A stretch of 64,000 bases of DNA from Heliocidaris erythrogramma (lineage: Eukaryota > Echinodermata > Echinoidea > Camarodonta > Echinometridae), in contig CM046871.1 in NCBI GenBank assembly GCA_025617745.1, forward strand, positions 31,999,579 to 32,063,578, written 5' to 3'. The stretch's first letter is position 1. Each line of letters opens with the position of its first letter. The notes beneath the pieces are model-generated. The model was not told the DNA's origin. It was given only the letters and a program-made list of their open reading frames with translations, and did no database searches. The position numbers and the translations under genes are program-made. Positions 12,061 to 21,870 of this stretch are shown piece by piece.

Positions 12061-12570
12061 TCAGAAGTTCAGTAGCGAGTAGAAGATCCGAATACAGCTA
12101 CGACAGCCTGGCATCTCCTCCTCATGCTTGCACCAGCGTTGCCGTGGGATGAGGTTCCACTCTTCCATAAGGATATGTCGCAACTCCGCCAGTGTAGTGT
12201 GATCTGTCACTCTGGCGCGTACAGCACGGCCAAGCTGGTCCCACAGGTGCTCGATTGGGTTCAAGTCAGGGCTGTTCGCAGGCCAATCCATCCTCGTCAC
12301 TGCCTCCTCCTGCAGGTATTCGGTGATGATCCTTGCTCTGTGTGGGCGGGCGTTGTCATCTTGGAAGATGGCGTTTGGTCCAAGATTGCGCATGTATGGG
12401 ATGACCTCTGGCCGAAGAATGTTGTCTCGGTATCTCTCTGCTGTCAGGTTTCCATCAACGATGGTAAGCTGTGTCTTTCCCTCAGCAGATATGCCACCCC
12501 ACACCATAACACTGCCTCCTCCAAACACTGGTACCCGGTCGATGCAATAGACAATAGCCAAGATAGCCAT
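12061..12570 (-). pseudogene. Tc1-like transposase, C-terminal half
   Basis: On the minus strand the frame contains GGGSVMVWGGISAEGKT, FQDDNARPHRARI, and WPANSPDLNPIEHLWDQLG. These are the second D and the E of a DD34E catalytic triad: 34 residues separate the Asp of QDDNARPH from the Glu of PIEHLW. The N-terminal DNA-binding (paired/HTH) domains and first catalytic Asp, roughly half of a usual 340-aa transposase, are absent, and the frame starts inside foreign sequence. The peptide cannot be an active transposase. The ORF lies in the correct place and orientation inside the Tc1 TIRs. Confidence 0.9.
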
Positions 12571-12689
12571 TCAACTTTTGACTTTGCCCTCTATTCAGGG
12601 GTGCATTCAAGGATGACATAACCATTACAAATGGGGCATGGGCATGTGAAGGGGATAAATGAACTTTCCAATGATCTAAAAATCAAGAA

Positions 12690-12830
12690 TGTTTAAAAAG
12701 CCCCCCCCCCCCCAAAAAAAAAAAAAAAAAAAAAAAAAGATATCAAGGCTCAAAGTTGAATTGCAGAACTTTTTTGGAGGGGTTTATTAACATATACCCT
12801 ATATATATTAACATATATATAGGGTACAAA
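12690..12830. repeat. C/A homopolymer tract and adjacent AT palindrome at the Tc1 right end
   Basis: C14 followed by about 25 A lies at about 12701-12738. Just outside the Tc1 right TIR, TACCCTATATATA and TATATATAGGGTA (about 12795-12826) form an AT-rich palindrome. LINE relic 2 does not resume in this flank, so the original insertion context is rearranged. Confidence 0.7.
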
Positions 12831-12850
12831 AAAAAAAAAAAAGCAAAATA

Positions 12851-13213
12851 TTAAAGCATTTTATAAAACGGGTTCAAGAATGTAGCCATCCTGATTGGTC
12901 AAATAATACCATGTTACCGTGCAAAAAAAGTGATAACACACGGCAAAAAGGCTTTAAACAACGGCTGAGCTGCGCGTACGCGTACCAACTTAAAACGCAA
13001 TAAAATCGCGTAGTTTAATTGTCATTTTAGCGCAGGGATTATGCGCGCACTGAAACGCGCATGACTTTTGCTGGCTGCGCTTCTGTGATGTCATCCAGGA
13101 AAGCAAATGGCAGCCTCCATGACTGTTCTACTCTTGCGGTTTCTATGGGGTTCGTAACCATTTTTATAGACTTCATAATCATATTGCCGACCCGTTTTAT
13201 AAAACTATTAAAA
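12851..13213. mobile_element. Short MITE-like element
   Basis: TTTTATAAAACGGGT near the left end (from about 12859) is repeated inverted as ACCCGTTTTATAAAA near the right end (to about 13206), with TTAAA/TTTAA outside on both sides. About 350 bp, no coding potential, several CpG-rich words (GCGCGTACGCGTACC). It abuts the foldback at 13214. Confidence 0.5.
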
Positions 13214-13348
13214 CATGGTTGTGAGTTCGTGCATTAGTGCGATCTGGCAACATGCAGGTTTTTATCGTGGTGTCAAACACACTTGGTATAGTACACCACG
13301 ATAAAAACCTTGGTGTTGCCAGATCGCACCAACGCACTCCCAACCATG
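13214..13348. repeat. Large foldback hairpin (about 55-bp arms)
   Basis: Left arm from CATGGTTGTGAGT; right arm read backwards from 13348 gives CATGGTTGGGAGT. The arms share GTGCGATCTGGCAACA and GGTTTTTATCGTGGTG without mismatch, separated by a loop of about 20 nt. Confidence 0.85.
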
Positions 13349-14835
13349 TATTAATAGTATACTATCACATACATGTTAAGATTCAATGTATCAATAATAA
13401 AAGCAAGGGTTAGCGCACAAAAAACACAACCTCTACTAGCACATGAAACGACTGAAAATCTTTTTATTTATTGAGACACAGCACTGTCAACTGAGAAGGA
13501 CCATTTCTTGAAATTGGCACTGAGCTTGCTTCTCTTCTCTGCTATTCTGTACTTAATTTTTTTTTTAAATATAATTCATGAAAAAGAACATTGGCCATTC
13601 TCTTTTAAATCAACAACTGTAGATATAAAATTGAAGATATAACAAATATGCAATTAATAATTTGATCGTGTTTGTCATAGAGAAGTTGTAAATATGTTTA
13701 GTTTTTTTTTCTTTGCTATTAATGATATCAGATTTTCCCACAATGAAAACAACAATGGACAAGTACAAAATAAGTGAAGTCTCTCTGAAGCTTGTCAACA
13801 ATACAGACAGTTTGGTGAAACTATGTAATTTATCTTCCACAAAAATTCAGTAATACTAAAAATATTATGAAATAATTTGCATTAAAACAACCGTATCTGT
13901 GTTGCAATAGTAAAACTAAAGTTATCAACATTAAGCATTTCATTTCATTTCCTTTTGGCGTTTGAAGATGTAGCCTTAAACCACATCATCTTGTATTAAA
14001 GAGCGTTTCGGAATGTTGTTTTTTTTCACATTCAACATATATTTTACAAATCTGTCATATATATTTTCATCTGTTTGATAATTATTATCAAACTTGTTTG
14101 AATCAATACCATTCAAAAGGCTCTCATATTTCCGTCTATCCCGAATTGGTACATCATTCTATTACAAAATCGAACTTTCTTATTCCACCACACTAATTCT
14201 TGTAAGAGAATTGTTCAGGGTGGGGTCACTCAAAATATAAAATTGTTATTCATACCAAGCAACTAAAGAATCTTTCAATTGACAATTTAAGATTTTGTTA
14301 GAAACACATTTAGGAGAGTTTGCTTTCCACGAGACCATTGTATCCTGATGAAAGGAGTGCAACAAGCCCATCAGATCTGTACATCTTAATTTCTCCTGAA
14401 AATTCTATGTTCTAGATCAAGTAAATTTTTAACCCAGAACGTTTTCTGTGTGTATGCAAAAGTTTTGGTTCGATCAGTACTTTGATCATTGCTATCGTAC
14501 CAATAAGTCAAAGCCCTCTAGCTTTGTAGTGTCTGGTCTATTTTTTGGGGTAATTTTGGGGACAAAAAACTCTATACAAGGATTTGCAATTCAAAGCAAA
14601 TGTGATCCCAAAATGTTTCTCCTTAAATAGCATGTGAAACACATTATCATTATTACCAATAAATATCATTTAACATTTGCTCACATTGATCCTCTATCCT
14701 GAGAATCTAAAAAAAAAAGGCATCCAGTGTTTGGAACATATTAGCAAAACTATCCAACCTACTATTAAGGAAATGAACCCATTTTCTGTTCTGAATACCC
14801 AAGGGAATACTCTAATCAAAGAGTTGTTTCCTATA
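13349..14835. other. Noncoding AT-rich DNA
   Basis: No motif-bearing frame on either strand. Open frames at 13610-13840, 14448-14630 and 14677-14952 are hydrophobic AT-composition peptides without recognisable domains. Confidence 0.4.
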
Positions 14836-16148
14836 TATTTATTTATTTATTTATTTCACCAAAGCAATAAAAACAGTTTCAACACAATATACATTATAAA
14901 AAATGTTACAACAAATATAAACAACATAATGTACATGTGCTATGGTAGGTAGCAGCCAAGAAGGATTATATAGGTCAGCCGTAAATAAGGTTTATATTAT
15001 AAACCTTATTTACGGCTGACCTATATAATGTTGATTAATATGAAAATTGATTATAACATGAAGCCTTCATGATTATAACTAACATAATTATTATACATAC
15101 ATATAGCCAACAAAATACATCCCAAAAAAGACATTAAAAAAAGAAAAGGGTGTATGTAGATGTCTCATTAATAATTATTTCCGTATACTTATTGAGGAGA
15201 CTATTTTTACAATTAACTTTAAAGATATTAAAAGATATAGAATCACGCATTGCACGTGGGAGGGAATTCAATAAAATGGTACATTGTAAATAATAGATCG
15301 TTGATAAAAGAAGTATGAGATAGAGAATATGAAAGTCACTTGCATTTCATGTATTATACTTTTGTACTTGATTATTAAAATAAAACAATTCTAAAGGGAT
15401 TCTGGCAAAAGTGATTTTTTTTACAAATAAAAATAAAAATTGCAGCTTGGTATTTATACATGTCTTGAACTTGTAATATCTTGGGGATGAGAATATTGTT
15501 GGGTATGGGCAAAATAGGGAGCATGATATATAATTCGCACTGCACGTTTCTGGAGCAAAAATAGTTTGTTAATATAAGTTCTTGAACATTGCCCCAAACA
15601 GTAATACCATAATATAAATGCGGTATAATTATCAAATTATAAATTATTTTAATACAGACGTGGGGAGGAAATTAAGTTTGTACATTATGCTAATATTTTT
15701 GATAATTTGTTGCAAACAAAACTAATATGATGTGACCAAGTCAATCATCTACAGTTACTCATAGAATCTTTACGGATGATACTCGTTTGATTCTTGAATT
15801 ACACATATTGGCAGACACAGTACTAACATTACATTTTTTCTTTGTAAATATCATGAAGTTCGTTTTGGAAACATTAACAGTTTATTTGCTTGAAGCCATT
15901 TTGTAACCGATTGCAATTCATTGTTAAAAAAATCTTGTACAGAATCAATATGAGAAAAGAAAATACTTGTATCATCTGCAAATAAACTACAATTCAAAAT
16001 ATCAGAAACATTAGGTAGGTCATTTATATACAAAAGAAATAATGTAGGCCCCAGTATTGATCCTTGGGGCACTCCACATCTTATGTTTTTGTATTCTGAT
16101 ACATTATTATCAATAAACACAAATTGCTTTCGATTGCTTAAAAAGCTT
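14836..16148 (-). pseudogene. LINE relic 3 with 3' (AAAT)n tail
   Basis: Minus strand. Upstream block SNRKQFVFIDNNVSEYKNIR is followed by CGVPQGSILGPTLFLLYIND and SLFADDTSIFFSH, the RT motif pair including the catalytic FADD (15851-16145). A C-terminal block IIPHLYYGITVWGNV and QVQDMYKYQ lies at 15375-15635. The sequence then runs through a 3' UTR to a (ATTT)n track at 14836-14857, which on the minus strand is a TTTG...(AAAT)n 3' tail of the CR1/Jockey kind. Frames are broken and the endonuclease and first RT part are missing. The upstream border at about 16148 joins different LINE sequence. Confidence 0.85.
14965..15029. repeat. Perfect 65-bp palindrome (32-bp arms, 1-nt centre)
   Basis: Arm ATTATATAGGTCAGCCGTAA continues as ATAAGGTTTATA; after a single T the exact reverse complement follows to 15029. 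It lies in the 3' UTR of LINE relic 3. An exact 32-bp match in decayed DNA implies a recent event or an assembly artefact. Confidence 0.95.
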
Positions 16149-16149
16149 T

Positions 16150-16512
16150 CTATTGAAATGGCTAGGGGTTCAATAGCTACGGGAAAAAAGTAATGGTGAG
16201 ATCGGACACCCTGAACAAATTATCTGGAAATCGGAAACTGTTTGCTCATAAAATCATTATTAACAACATTAATCGATCTTGCATTTAGAAAGTTTTAATC
16301 CATTAGATGAAATTATCCCCGAGATTATACAGCTTTAGTATTTGGGAAAAGTATAGTACCATCTGTAAATACATTCATTTTCTCAGTTGTTTGCTATTGA
16401 AATGGCTAGGGGTTCAATAGCTAGGGGAAGACATAGTGGTGAGATAGGACAACCGTGAAATTTGTCTGGAAATCGGAAACAGTTTGGTCATAAGCCATTA
16501 TTAACAAAATAC
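16150..16512 (-). pseudogene. Duplicated RT fragment, L1/Tx1-like
   Basis: Two near-identical blocks of about 120 nt (16150-16275 and 16391-16512, offset 241 nt) share 'GCTATTGAAATGGCTAGGGG' and GTCTGGAAATCGGAAAC. On the minus strand they read with frameshifts as a degraded 'RQGCPiSPL...LAIEPLAISI' block, the motif-4 signature of L1/Tx1-type RT ('GvRQGCPLSPlLF.lalEPLa'). This differs from the CGVPQGS type in the neighbouring LINE. The copies are short and non-functional. Confidence 0.55.
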
Positions 16513-16835
16513 TAGATCTGAACTGTCCAATGCGCTCCCATTTATCGACGTTCTCGTGGAGAGAAGTGAAGGGAAATTTATCACTTCCGTCTACCACAAG
16601 CCCACATTCACCGGCAGTACACGAAATGGGACTCGTACAGTGCAACTTCATACAAGATTGGGCTCATTAGAAACTTAGTGTAGGATTTGCTCTTCGTGCA
16701 AATTAGCTCCCGAAATCGCGAAAATCTATCTATCTAAAACTATTCTCCTTGACAATGGTTACCCTGAGCGTGTTATATCTCGCACCATAACACGGACGCT
16801 GGAGGCACAATCCAAATCTGACACCAGATTCGGAC

Positions 16836-17841
16836 TAGCCTCTTGTCGAGGCCCTGGCGCTGTTGAAATCCTTGGCGATATGGAGGCAAAATTTCTGGCG
16901 AGCGAAGCGAGCCAGAAACACCGAGGCGCTTGCGCCGAGGGCCTCTTGACACCTGATCTGAATTTCTTTTGTATTTCATTGTTTTGACGAATATTCCGAC
17001 CAAATTTTGGTCGGTGAAAATCATCCAATAAGCGCGAGCTACCATGACGTAATGTTAAATATTCATGACTCGACTGCAAGCTATTTCAATGGCGTTCAAC
17101 GTTTCTTCCACGACGAGTGATGACGATATTTGTAAGAGCTTAGAATATGCCGCTAGAATGTTGAAGATTGACAGATTCAAAGATTTGCAAGTTGATGCAA
17201 TCAAATCTGCACTTAAAGGACAAGATGTTTTTGTGAATCTGCCTACTGGCTATGGAAAAAGTGTTATTTTTCACGCGCTATCGCTCTGTGCTGATTACCT
17301 CCGTGGGCCAGGTGAGACTGCAGAGTGATCCCCCGGGGCCTTGCCGGGCAGTGAAGTTGCTGGTAACTCCTTGGTTACATCAGAATTGATGGAGATGCAT
17401 CTATTGTTGAACGGTGACTTTTATTGCCCATTCTTCATTATTTGTAAATATATGATGATCTCTTGAGAAATATGTACATTTGTCTTATTTCAAATTACCA
17501 TGGTTTGTAAGCTAAAGATCGAATTCTTCATAATGTGCTTGTCTGTGAATGTATTTTGAGCAAGAGATTTACGTAACCCCCCCCCCCCCCCCAAAAAAAA
17601 AAATAAATAATAATAATAGACTAGTCCAGAACTGAAGTAAGAAATCCTTGAGATTTCATTGGCCAATTTGCGATCGCCGCGGTTATCTAACTATTCACGT
17701 TTCATGCATAATTCAGTAGGAAATCGTGCCTCATGAATATATAATTCAGGTCGGGTGTCAAGAGGCCCTCGGCGCAAGCGCCTCGGTTTTTCTCCATATC
17801 GCCAAGGATTTCAACAGCGCCAGGGCCTCGACAAGAGGCTA
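16836..17841. mobile_element. 1.0-kb TIR element carrying a RecQ-like exon, inserted in the Penelope-like element
   Basis: Ends are TAGCCTCTTGTCGAGGCCCT at the left and its exact reverse complement at the right. The inverted similarity extends about 90-125 bp through ATCCTTGGCGATATGGAG and CGAGGCGCTTGCGCCGAGGG; the left copy has about 20 extra bp (GCGAGCGAAGCGAGCC). Flanks GATTCGGAC (16827-16835) and GATTTGGAC (17842-17850) are a 9-bp target duplication with one mismatch, and both encode the same Penelope residues, so the insertion is well proven. A 9-bp duplication with long TIRs would fit Mutator-type or other 8-10-bp-duplication superfamilies; no transposase is present to decide. Confidence 0.85.
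17065..17328 (+). pseudogene. RecQ-like DNA helicase N-terminal exon (captured fragment)
   Basis: This 87-codon frame (a second Met at 17089 may be the true start) contains RFKDLQVDAIKSAL, the RecQ 'motif 0' (F..Q..AI), followed by QDVFVNLPTGYGKSVIFHAL, the Walker A motif I with Lys and Ser intact. Motifs Ia-VI (DEAH and beyond) are absent. The coding sequence is followed at 17309-17317 by CAG|GTGAGA, a good 5' splice-donor match, so the fragment looks like a first coding exon with the start of its intron. It lies wholly inside the 16836-17841 TIR element. RecQ-like helicases are known both as host genes and as cargo of some transposons; as it stands it cannot be a helicase. Confidence 0.7.
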
Positions 17842-18022
17842 GATTTGGACCTGCCAAATGCCCCGTGTATCTCAAACTACCATGGAGGGGTAAGGTATCT
17901 GACAAATACGCCAGTCAGATCAAACACGCAGTGTCACGTTGCTATTACGCGGTTTTGACACGCATTGTGTTTTCTACACACAGGATGCTACCATCAACTA
18001 GCAAGGATGTACTACCCCCCCC

Positions 18023-18054
<32 letters not shown>

Positions 18055-18580
18055 TGAGTAATGTTATTTACCAATTTCAGTGCCGGTGCGATGCCAGGTA
18101 CGTGGGCCGTACTTCTCAGCGGTTGGCTGATCGCATTAAACAACACTTCCCCTCGACTATTCGGAACCGTACAACCAATCAGCGCACGCAGCCCGTCCGT
18201 GCCTGCAAATCTGAAATGCACGCTAACAGACCAAAGATAGCCAAGAGCGATTCACCGATTGGTCTCCACTTGGTGAACAATCCAGCTTGCGCACAAAGCT
18301 ATGCAGACGATCAATTCTGAATTATGTCCCGGGCCAGAAGCTCAGCGCATTTACGCTTTCTGGAAGCCGCTTACATTCAATCACATGAACCTCTTCTGTG
18401 CAGACAAATGGAGTTCGTCCAAGCTTTGCAATTGTTCTGAAATTACGGCGTCTAGGTTGCGTCCGGGTTCACCGAGTAAAATATAGTTGATTTCAAGTAA
18501 TTTGTTATATACCTGCGTGATAACCTCATGAGTACAGGTCGAAAAGCTTCGTTATCATGTCTCTTTTTCGTGCCATATTG

Positions 18581-18582
<2 letters not shown>

Positions 18583-18644
<62 letters not shown>
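18583..18644. repeat. (AT)n microsatellite
   Basis: About 30 uninterrupted AT units within the Penelope-like 3' region. They yield a Tyr-Ile repeat frame on the minus strand that is not a gene. Confidence 0.95.
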
Positions 18645-18648
<4 letters not shown>

Positions 18649-19290
18649 TCCTAGTTACTCTACACACATTGACTTAATTCAGAACATGCACTTACCTAAC
18701 TGAAATGTTATCTATAATAACATACATATATATCATATAATTTATTAAACACAATTTGTTAATACTTCTCTATAGATTCATGGAAAACCCGTTGATTTCA
18801 TCAAAGACGGGATGAAGTTCTTAGTACTCTGAACCTCTATACATGGTAATTTTTTGTTCTCATTGTCTATACTTATTAATTACTCTATACTCTCAGTTTG
18901 AACACATACACATATATAAATGAATTGTTGTCACACTTTTATGCTGATTTTAAATATGTAATAAGCAATTATGGTGCTGATAGTTATAATAAAGATATAT
19001 TTGGAACAAAGATCAGATACGTGCCGGGTAGAATAATGTGTTTAGCAGTAGAGAACGAGAAGTAGTTCATCACGATTTAATTTTAACATTAATGATAACC
19101 AAATTATAAGTAATCAAGAGTTAAACTTTACTTTATTTTATATATTTTTTATTTCAGCCATCATATTGTACTTATGTATTTTGTTTACACAGTCGTCCTG
19201 ATGAAGATCTTTAGATCGAAAGCTTGATTGAATAAAAGAGAAGTATAGAAGCTACGGCCATTTCATAGTCCATTTCTTTCGCTGTATTCC

Positions 19291-20200
19291 ATTCCACAAC
19301 TATGAGTGACCGCCAGTGTTTTGCTCTTGGGAAATTTCTTCCACTATATATATATATATATGTTTGTATATACAAAGCTATTGTTATAGCATATTTTGCT
19401 TTTTTTAATATATTTTCTAAATTGTATTACTATGTATTTTCTAATAAGCCAGTTCGGGGTTGCAATCTGAGCATGAGCAGATAAAGTTCATCTGTACCAA
19501 ATTCTAAAACCCACTGACACTAATATTCGATATGTGCTCATGAATGTCATGTAATCATTATTCAATTATGCACTAATGGTGCATTCCATGATATCCAGGT
19601 GGAAGTATTCTTTTTAAAGGGGGAAACAAAAGCTATTCATGAGGCACCTCTATCACTCCCAGAGTTATTTTTCTGAAGTGCACATAAAGGGACCCTCCAT
19701 GTCTAAAATATCTGTGGATATTTGGGGTCATTTGTACCATGCGCTAACCCCGAACTGGCTTATTGATAGTGATAATGCTGTGTACATTGGCGTATCAGCC
19801 CCCCCCCCCCCCCCCTTCTGACGTCTCTTGTCCGAATACATGTGAAAACATAATTTCTTCATGACAGTGGACCGGATGGAATTACAAATATACCTCCTGG
19901 CTGGCCTGATAGGAGGCAAATTCTACATGGCATGTAGTCCCGAGCCTCCTTTGCCTCTTAACGGGTCATTTGTCCATGGCCGTATACCGGGTGTCCCCAA
20001 AAAGTGGAACGGCGGGTTTTCAGTAATTTGCTATATAATTCTGCTACATCATTTGGGTAAAGCATCTTCTACCAAAGAGAATGATATCCAAATTCATTGC
20101 ATTTGGTTAAGATTTTATGCCCGTTTCTTAAAATACAGTCAATTTCAAATTTCTCATGTTTTTTGCGACCTATGAGAGTAGAACTGTGTCGGAAATGGCC
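19291..20200. other. Noncoding DNA with a C-run
   Basis: No gene supported. C17 at about 19799-19815. ACCGGGTGTCCCCAAAAAGT at about 19986 looks like a transposon terminus, but no matching inverted end was found in the window. Confidence 0.4.
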
Positions 20201-20211
20201 TGTCATACGGC

Positions 20212-20285
20212 ATGTCCAATGTTTGGGTGAAGCCCATTGATGCATGACAGTGGAAACGCAAAGAAAGGCGTATGTGCCAGCCTTC
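20212..20285. repeat. One arm of a distant inverted repeat (partner 21812-21870)
   Basis: CATACGGCATGT words and a GAAACGCAAAGAAAGGCGTA block here correspond, inverted, to TACATACGCCTTTTTGTGTG at 21828-21848. Together they could mark the ends of an eroded element of about 1.6 kb. Confidence 0.4.
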
Positions 20286-20369
20286 AGACTTTTCGTTGAA
20301 TAGTTGAATGTACGTGTATTAGACAGAGAGTCTGTGTGCGTGTGTGTGTGCGTGTGTGCGTTTGTTTAG

Positions 20370-20545
20370 CATTATGTCCGAGGACATTTTCTGTCAGAGA
20401 ACAAAAAAAAAAATAATGACAACAATGGTCCTCGGAAGCCGGACAATAGTCCTCGAACGTCGAACAATGAATTTATGCCTTATTCCGTCGACTGTCCGAG
20501 GACGAGTAACAATAGAGGAACAATAGTTGTCCTCGGAAGTAAAGC
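20370..20545. repeat. Cluster of GTCCGAGGAC / GTCCTCGGA inverted motifs
   Basis: GTCCGAGGAC occurs at about 20375 and 20490; GTCCTCGGAAG at about 20427 and 20530; TAGTCCTCGAACG between them. Alternating orientation allows several hairpins. Confidence 0.6.
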
Positions 20546-20547
20546 CA

Positions 20548-20605
20548 TGTAAACGTGTGTGCGTGCGTGTGTGTGTGTGTGTGTGTGTGTATGTGTTTGC
20601 ACGCG
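20548..20605. repeat. (GT)n-rich microsatellite
   Basis: GTGTGTGCGTGCG followed by about 15 GT units. A related GTGTGTGCGTGTG track lies at about 20335-20360. Confidence 0.9.
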
Positions 20606-20687
20606 CACGACCATTGCGTAATCCTGGTGAAATCACCAAAGTCATAACGTCAATTATTTTGTTTTATGTACCATTGGCGTGACGTAA

Positions 20688-20810
20688 ATCCGGGGGGGGG
20701 GGGGGGGCGATAGATGAGAGTAAAATTGTGGTGGGAATATGTCATATAATTAAGGAATTAAAGAATGTTGGAATAGAGCGAGAGAGAGAGAGAGAGAGTG
20801 AGAGAGTATT
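20688..20810. repeat. Poly-G run and (GA)n microsatellite
   Basis: G16 at about 20692-20707 and GAGAGA at 20779-20805, with unremarkable sequence between. Confidence 0.85.
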
Positions 20811-21590
20811 TTGGTTCGTAGCTAGAATGCTGTGCTATGTGTTGAAACCATGGAAATGTAAATAAGTTCCCTGTTTTATTTACGGATGGTCTGCTCTCTC
20901 TAGCAGGACCACGGCTCTACCAAAGCAAATTTTGAACTGACTCAGAGCTATGAATACGAACATTCTATCCTTCTATCCTTTGATATGTTTCTCTTTATTT
21001 TCCTTTTTTCTCTTTCTTTTTCTGTCTTTTCTTTTAAAAAGATAGAATAAGAAGCTAAAAAAAAATGTTTTAAAACTCAATAAGATGTTTTATTATTATT
21101 ATTTTGTAGCATTCAGTCGGAGAGGTTCTCTTCCACTCCCTGATTCAGTCATGTTCTCTTATCATCTTCCGACTTGTTATTGTTTCTCTTTATTCTTTTG
21201 TATTTTTTTTCTTTCTACCATCCTCACGTTTTCTTTGCTTTGATCGTTCTTCTCTTTCTGTCTTTATTGCTTTCTTCTTTATTTTCAGTTTTTGTCATAT
21301 TCAATTTCTTTATTTCCTTATTTTCTTTCGAGGTATACACCATAATATTCTATTCGTTCATGCCTCAACCGTATTCTTTGTACTTAATTGTATATGGCAT
21401 CTATATACTACAAGAAACTGGCAGACTGGACACCAGTTTTATTTGGCAGGATGGTTTTTCTAGCTTGGGCAGACTTGGTAGAACTTTAGAACTTTGTTGC
21501 GGTGGCTGATAAACAATGCACGTTTTGTGATAAAAGTGAAGAAACTATCATTCATTCTGTCAGTACACAAATGTTATGTGCATGGTCTAA
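20811..21590. other. Noncoding, T-rich DNA
   Basis: Long T/C-rich stretch (20985-21340) giving Phe/Leu/Ser-rich frames. No motif. Not called as genes. Confidence 0.4.
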
Positions 21591-21593
21591 AGT

Positions 21594-21757
21594 TTTTGTA
21601 ACATAATTATTTTTGTTACAAAATGAAAATGGACAAAGTAATTTTTTTTTAAATTGATTTTGTTACAAAATTACCTTTTAAAATTCATTTTGTTACATTT
21701 GCTGTTCGATAATTTTGTAACAAAAACGAGTTTTGAGTGAATTTTGTCACAAAATCA
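21594..21757. repeat. Array of palindromic TTTTGT(A/T/C)ACAAAA motifs
   Basis: Variants of TTTTTGTTACAAAATGA at about 21612, 21658, 21688, 21714 (inverted as TTTTGTAACAAAA) and 21742 (TTTTGTCACAAAAT). Each is itself near-palindromic and they are spaced roughly 25-45 nt. Confidence 0.7.
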
Positions 21758-21870
21758 GGCAAGTTTGTACAGAATAACTTTGTGAACACTCCGTCGCCCC
21801 ATATGGTAATGGTCTCCCATACGGCATGTACATACGCCTTTTTGTGTGTTTCTACAATCGATGGACATGG

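Larger units (their letters stand above)
9183..12784 (-). mobile_element. Tc1/mariner-type DNA transposon relic, invaded by two further elements
   Basis: Inverted ends AACCCCTCAAAAAAAGTTCT (9183) and, inward from 12784 on the minus strand, AACCCCTCCAAAAAAGTTCT continue as GCAATTCAA on both sides. TA dinucleotides lie at both borders, as expected for Tc1/mariner. The left border interrupts the endonuclease of LINE relic 2. If the nested 9734-11906 element is removed, about 1.43 kb remains, the normal size for Tc1 elements. The only coding remnant is the transposase C-terminal half at 12061-12570. Confidence 0.75.
16520..19290 (+). pseudogene. Penelope-like element (RT C-terminus plus GIY-YIG endonuclease), split by an insertion
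   Basis: Plus strand. ALPFIDVLVERSEGKFITSV then YHKPTFTGS (16535-16630) and APEIAKI...LLDNGYPERVISRTI (16710-16790) match the RT C-terminal part of Penelope-like elements. The frame is broken by a 1.0-kb insertion after '...DTRFG' and resumes with RFGPAKCPVYLKLPWRGKVS (from 17843). It continues to a GIY-YIG nuclease block NVIYQFQCRCDARYVGRTSQ (about 18060-18120) followed by RLADRIKQH. A C-run plus (CA)n expansion (18017-18053) interrupts the coding sequence before the nuclease. A CCTGATGAAGATCTTTAGAT signature at about 19198, typical of Penelope-like 3' regions, suggests the end lies near 19290. Non-functional. Confidence 0.85.

Noticed and set aside
19980..20020. Transposon-terminus-like ACCGGGTGTCCCCAAAAAGT
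   Set aside because: No partner inverted end or target duplication found in the window.
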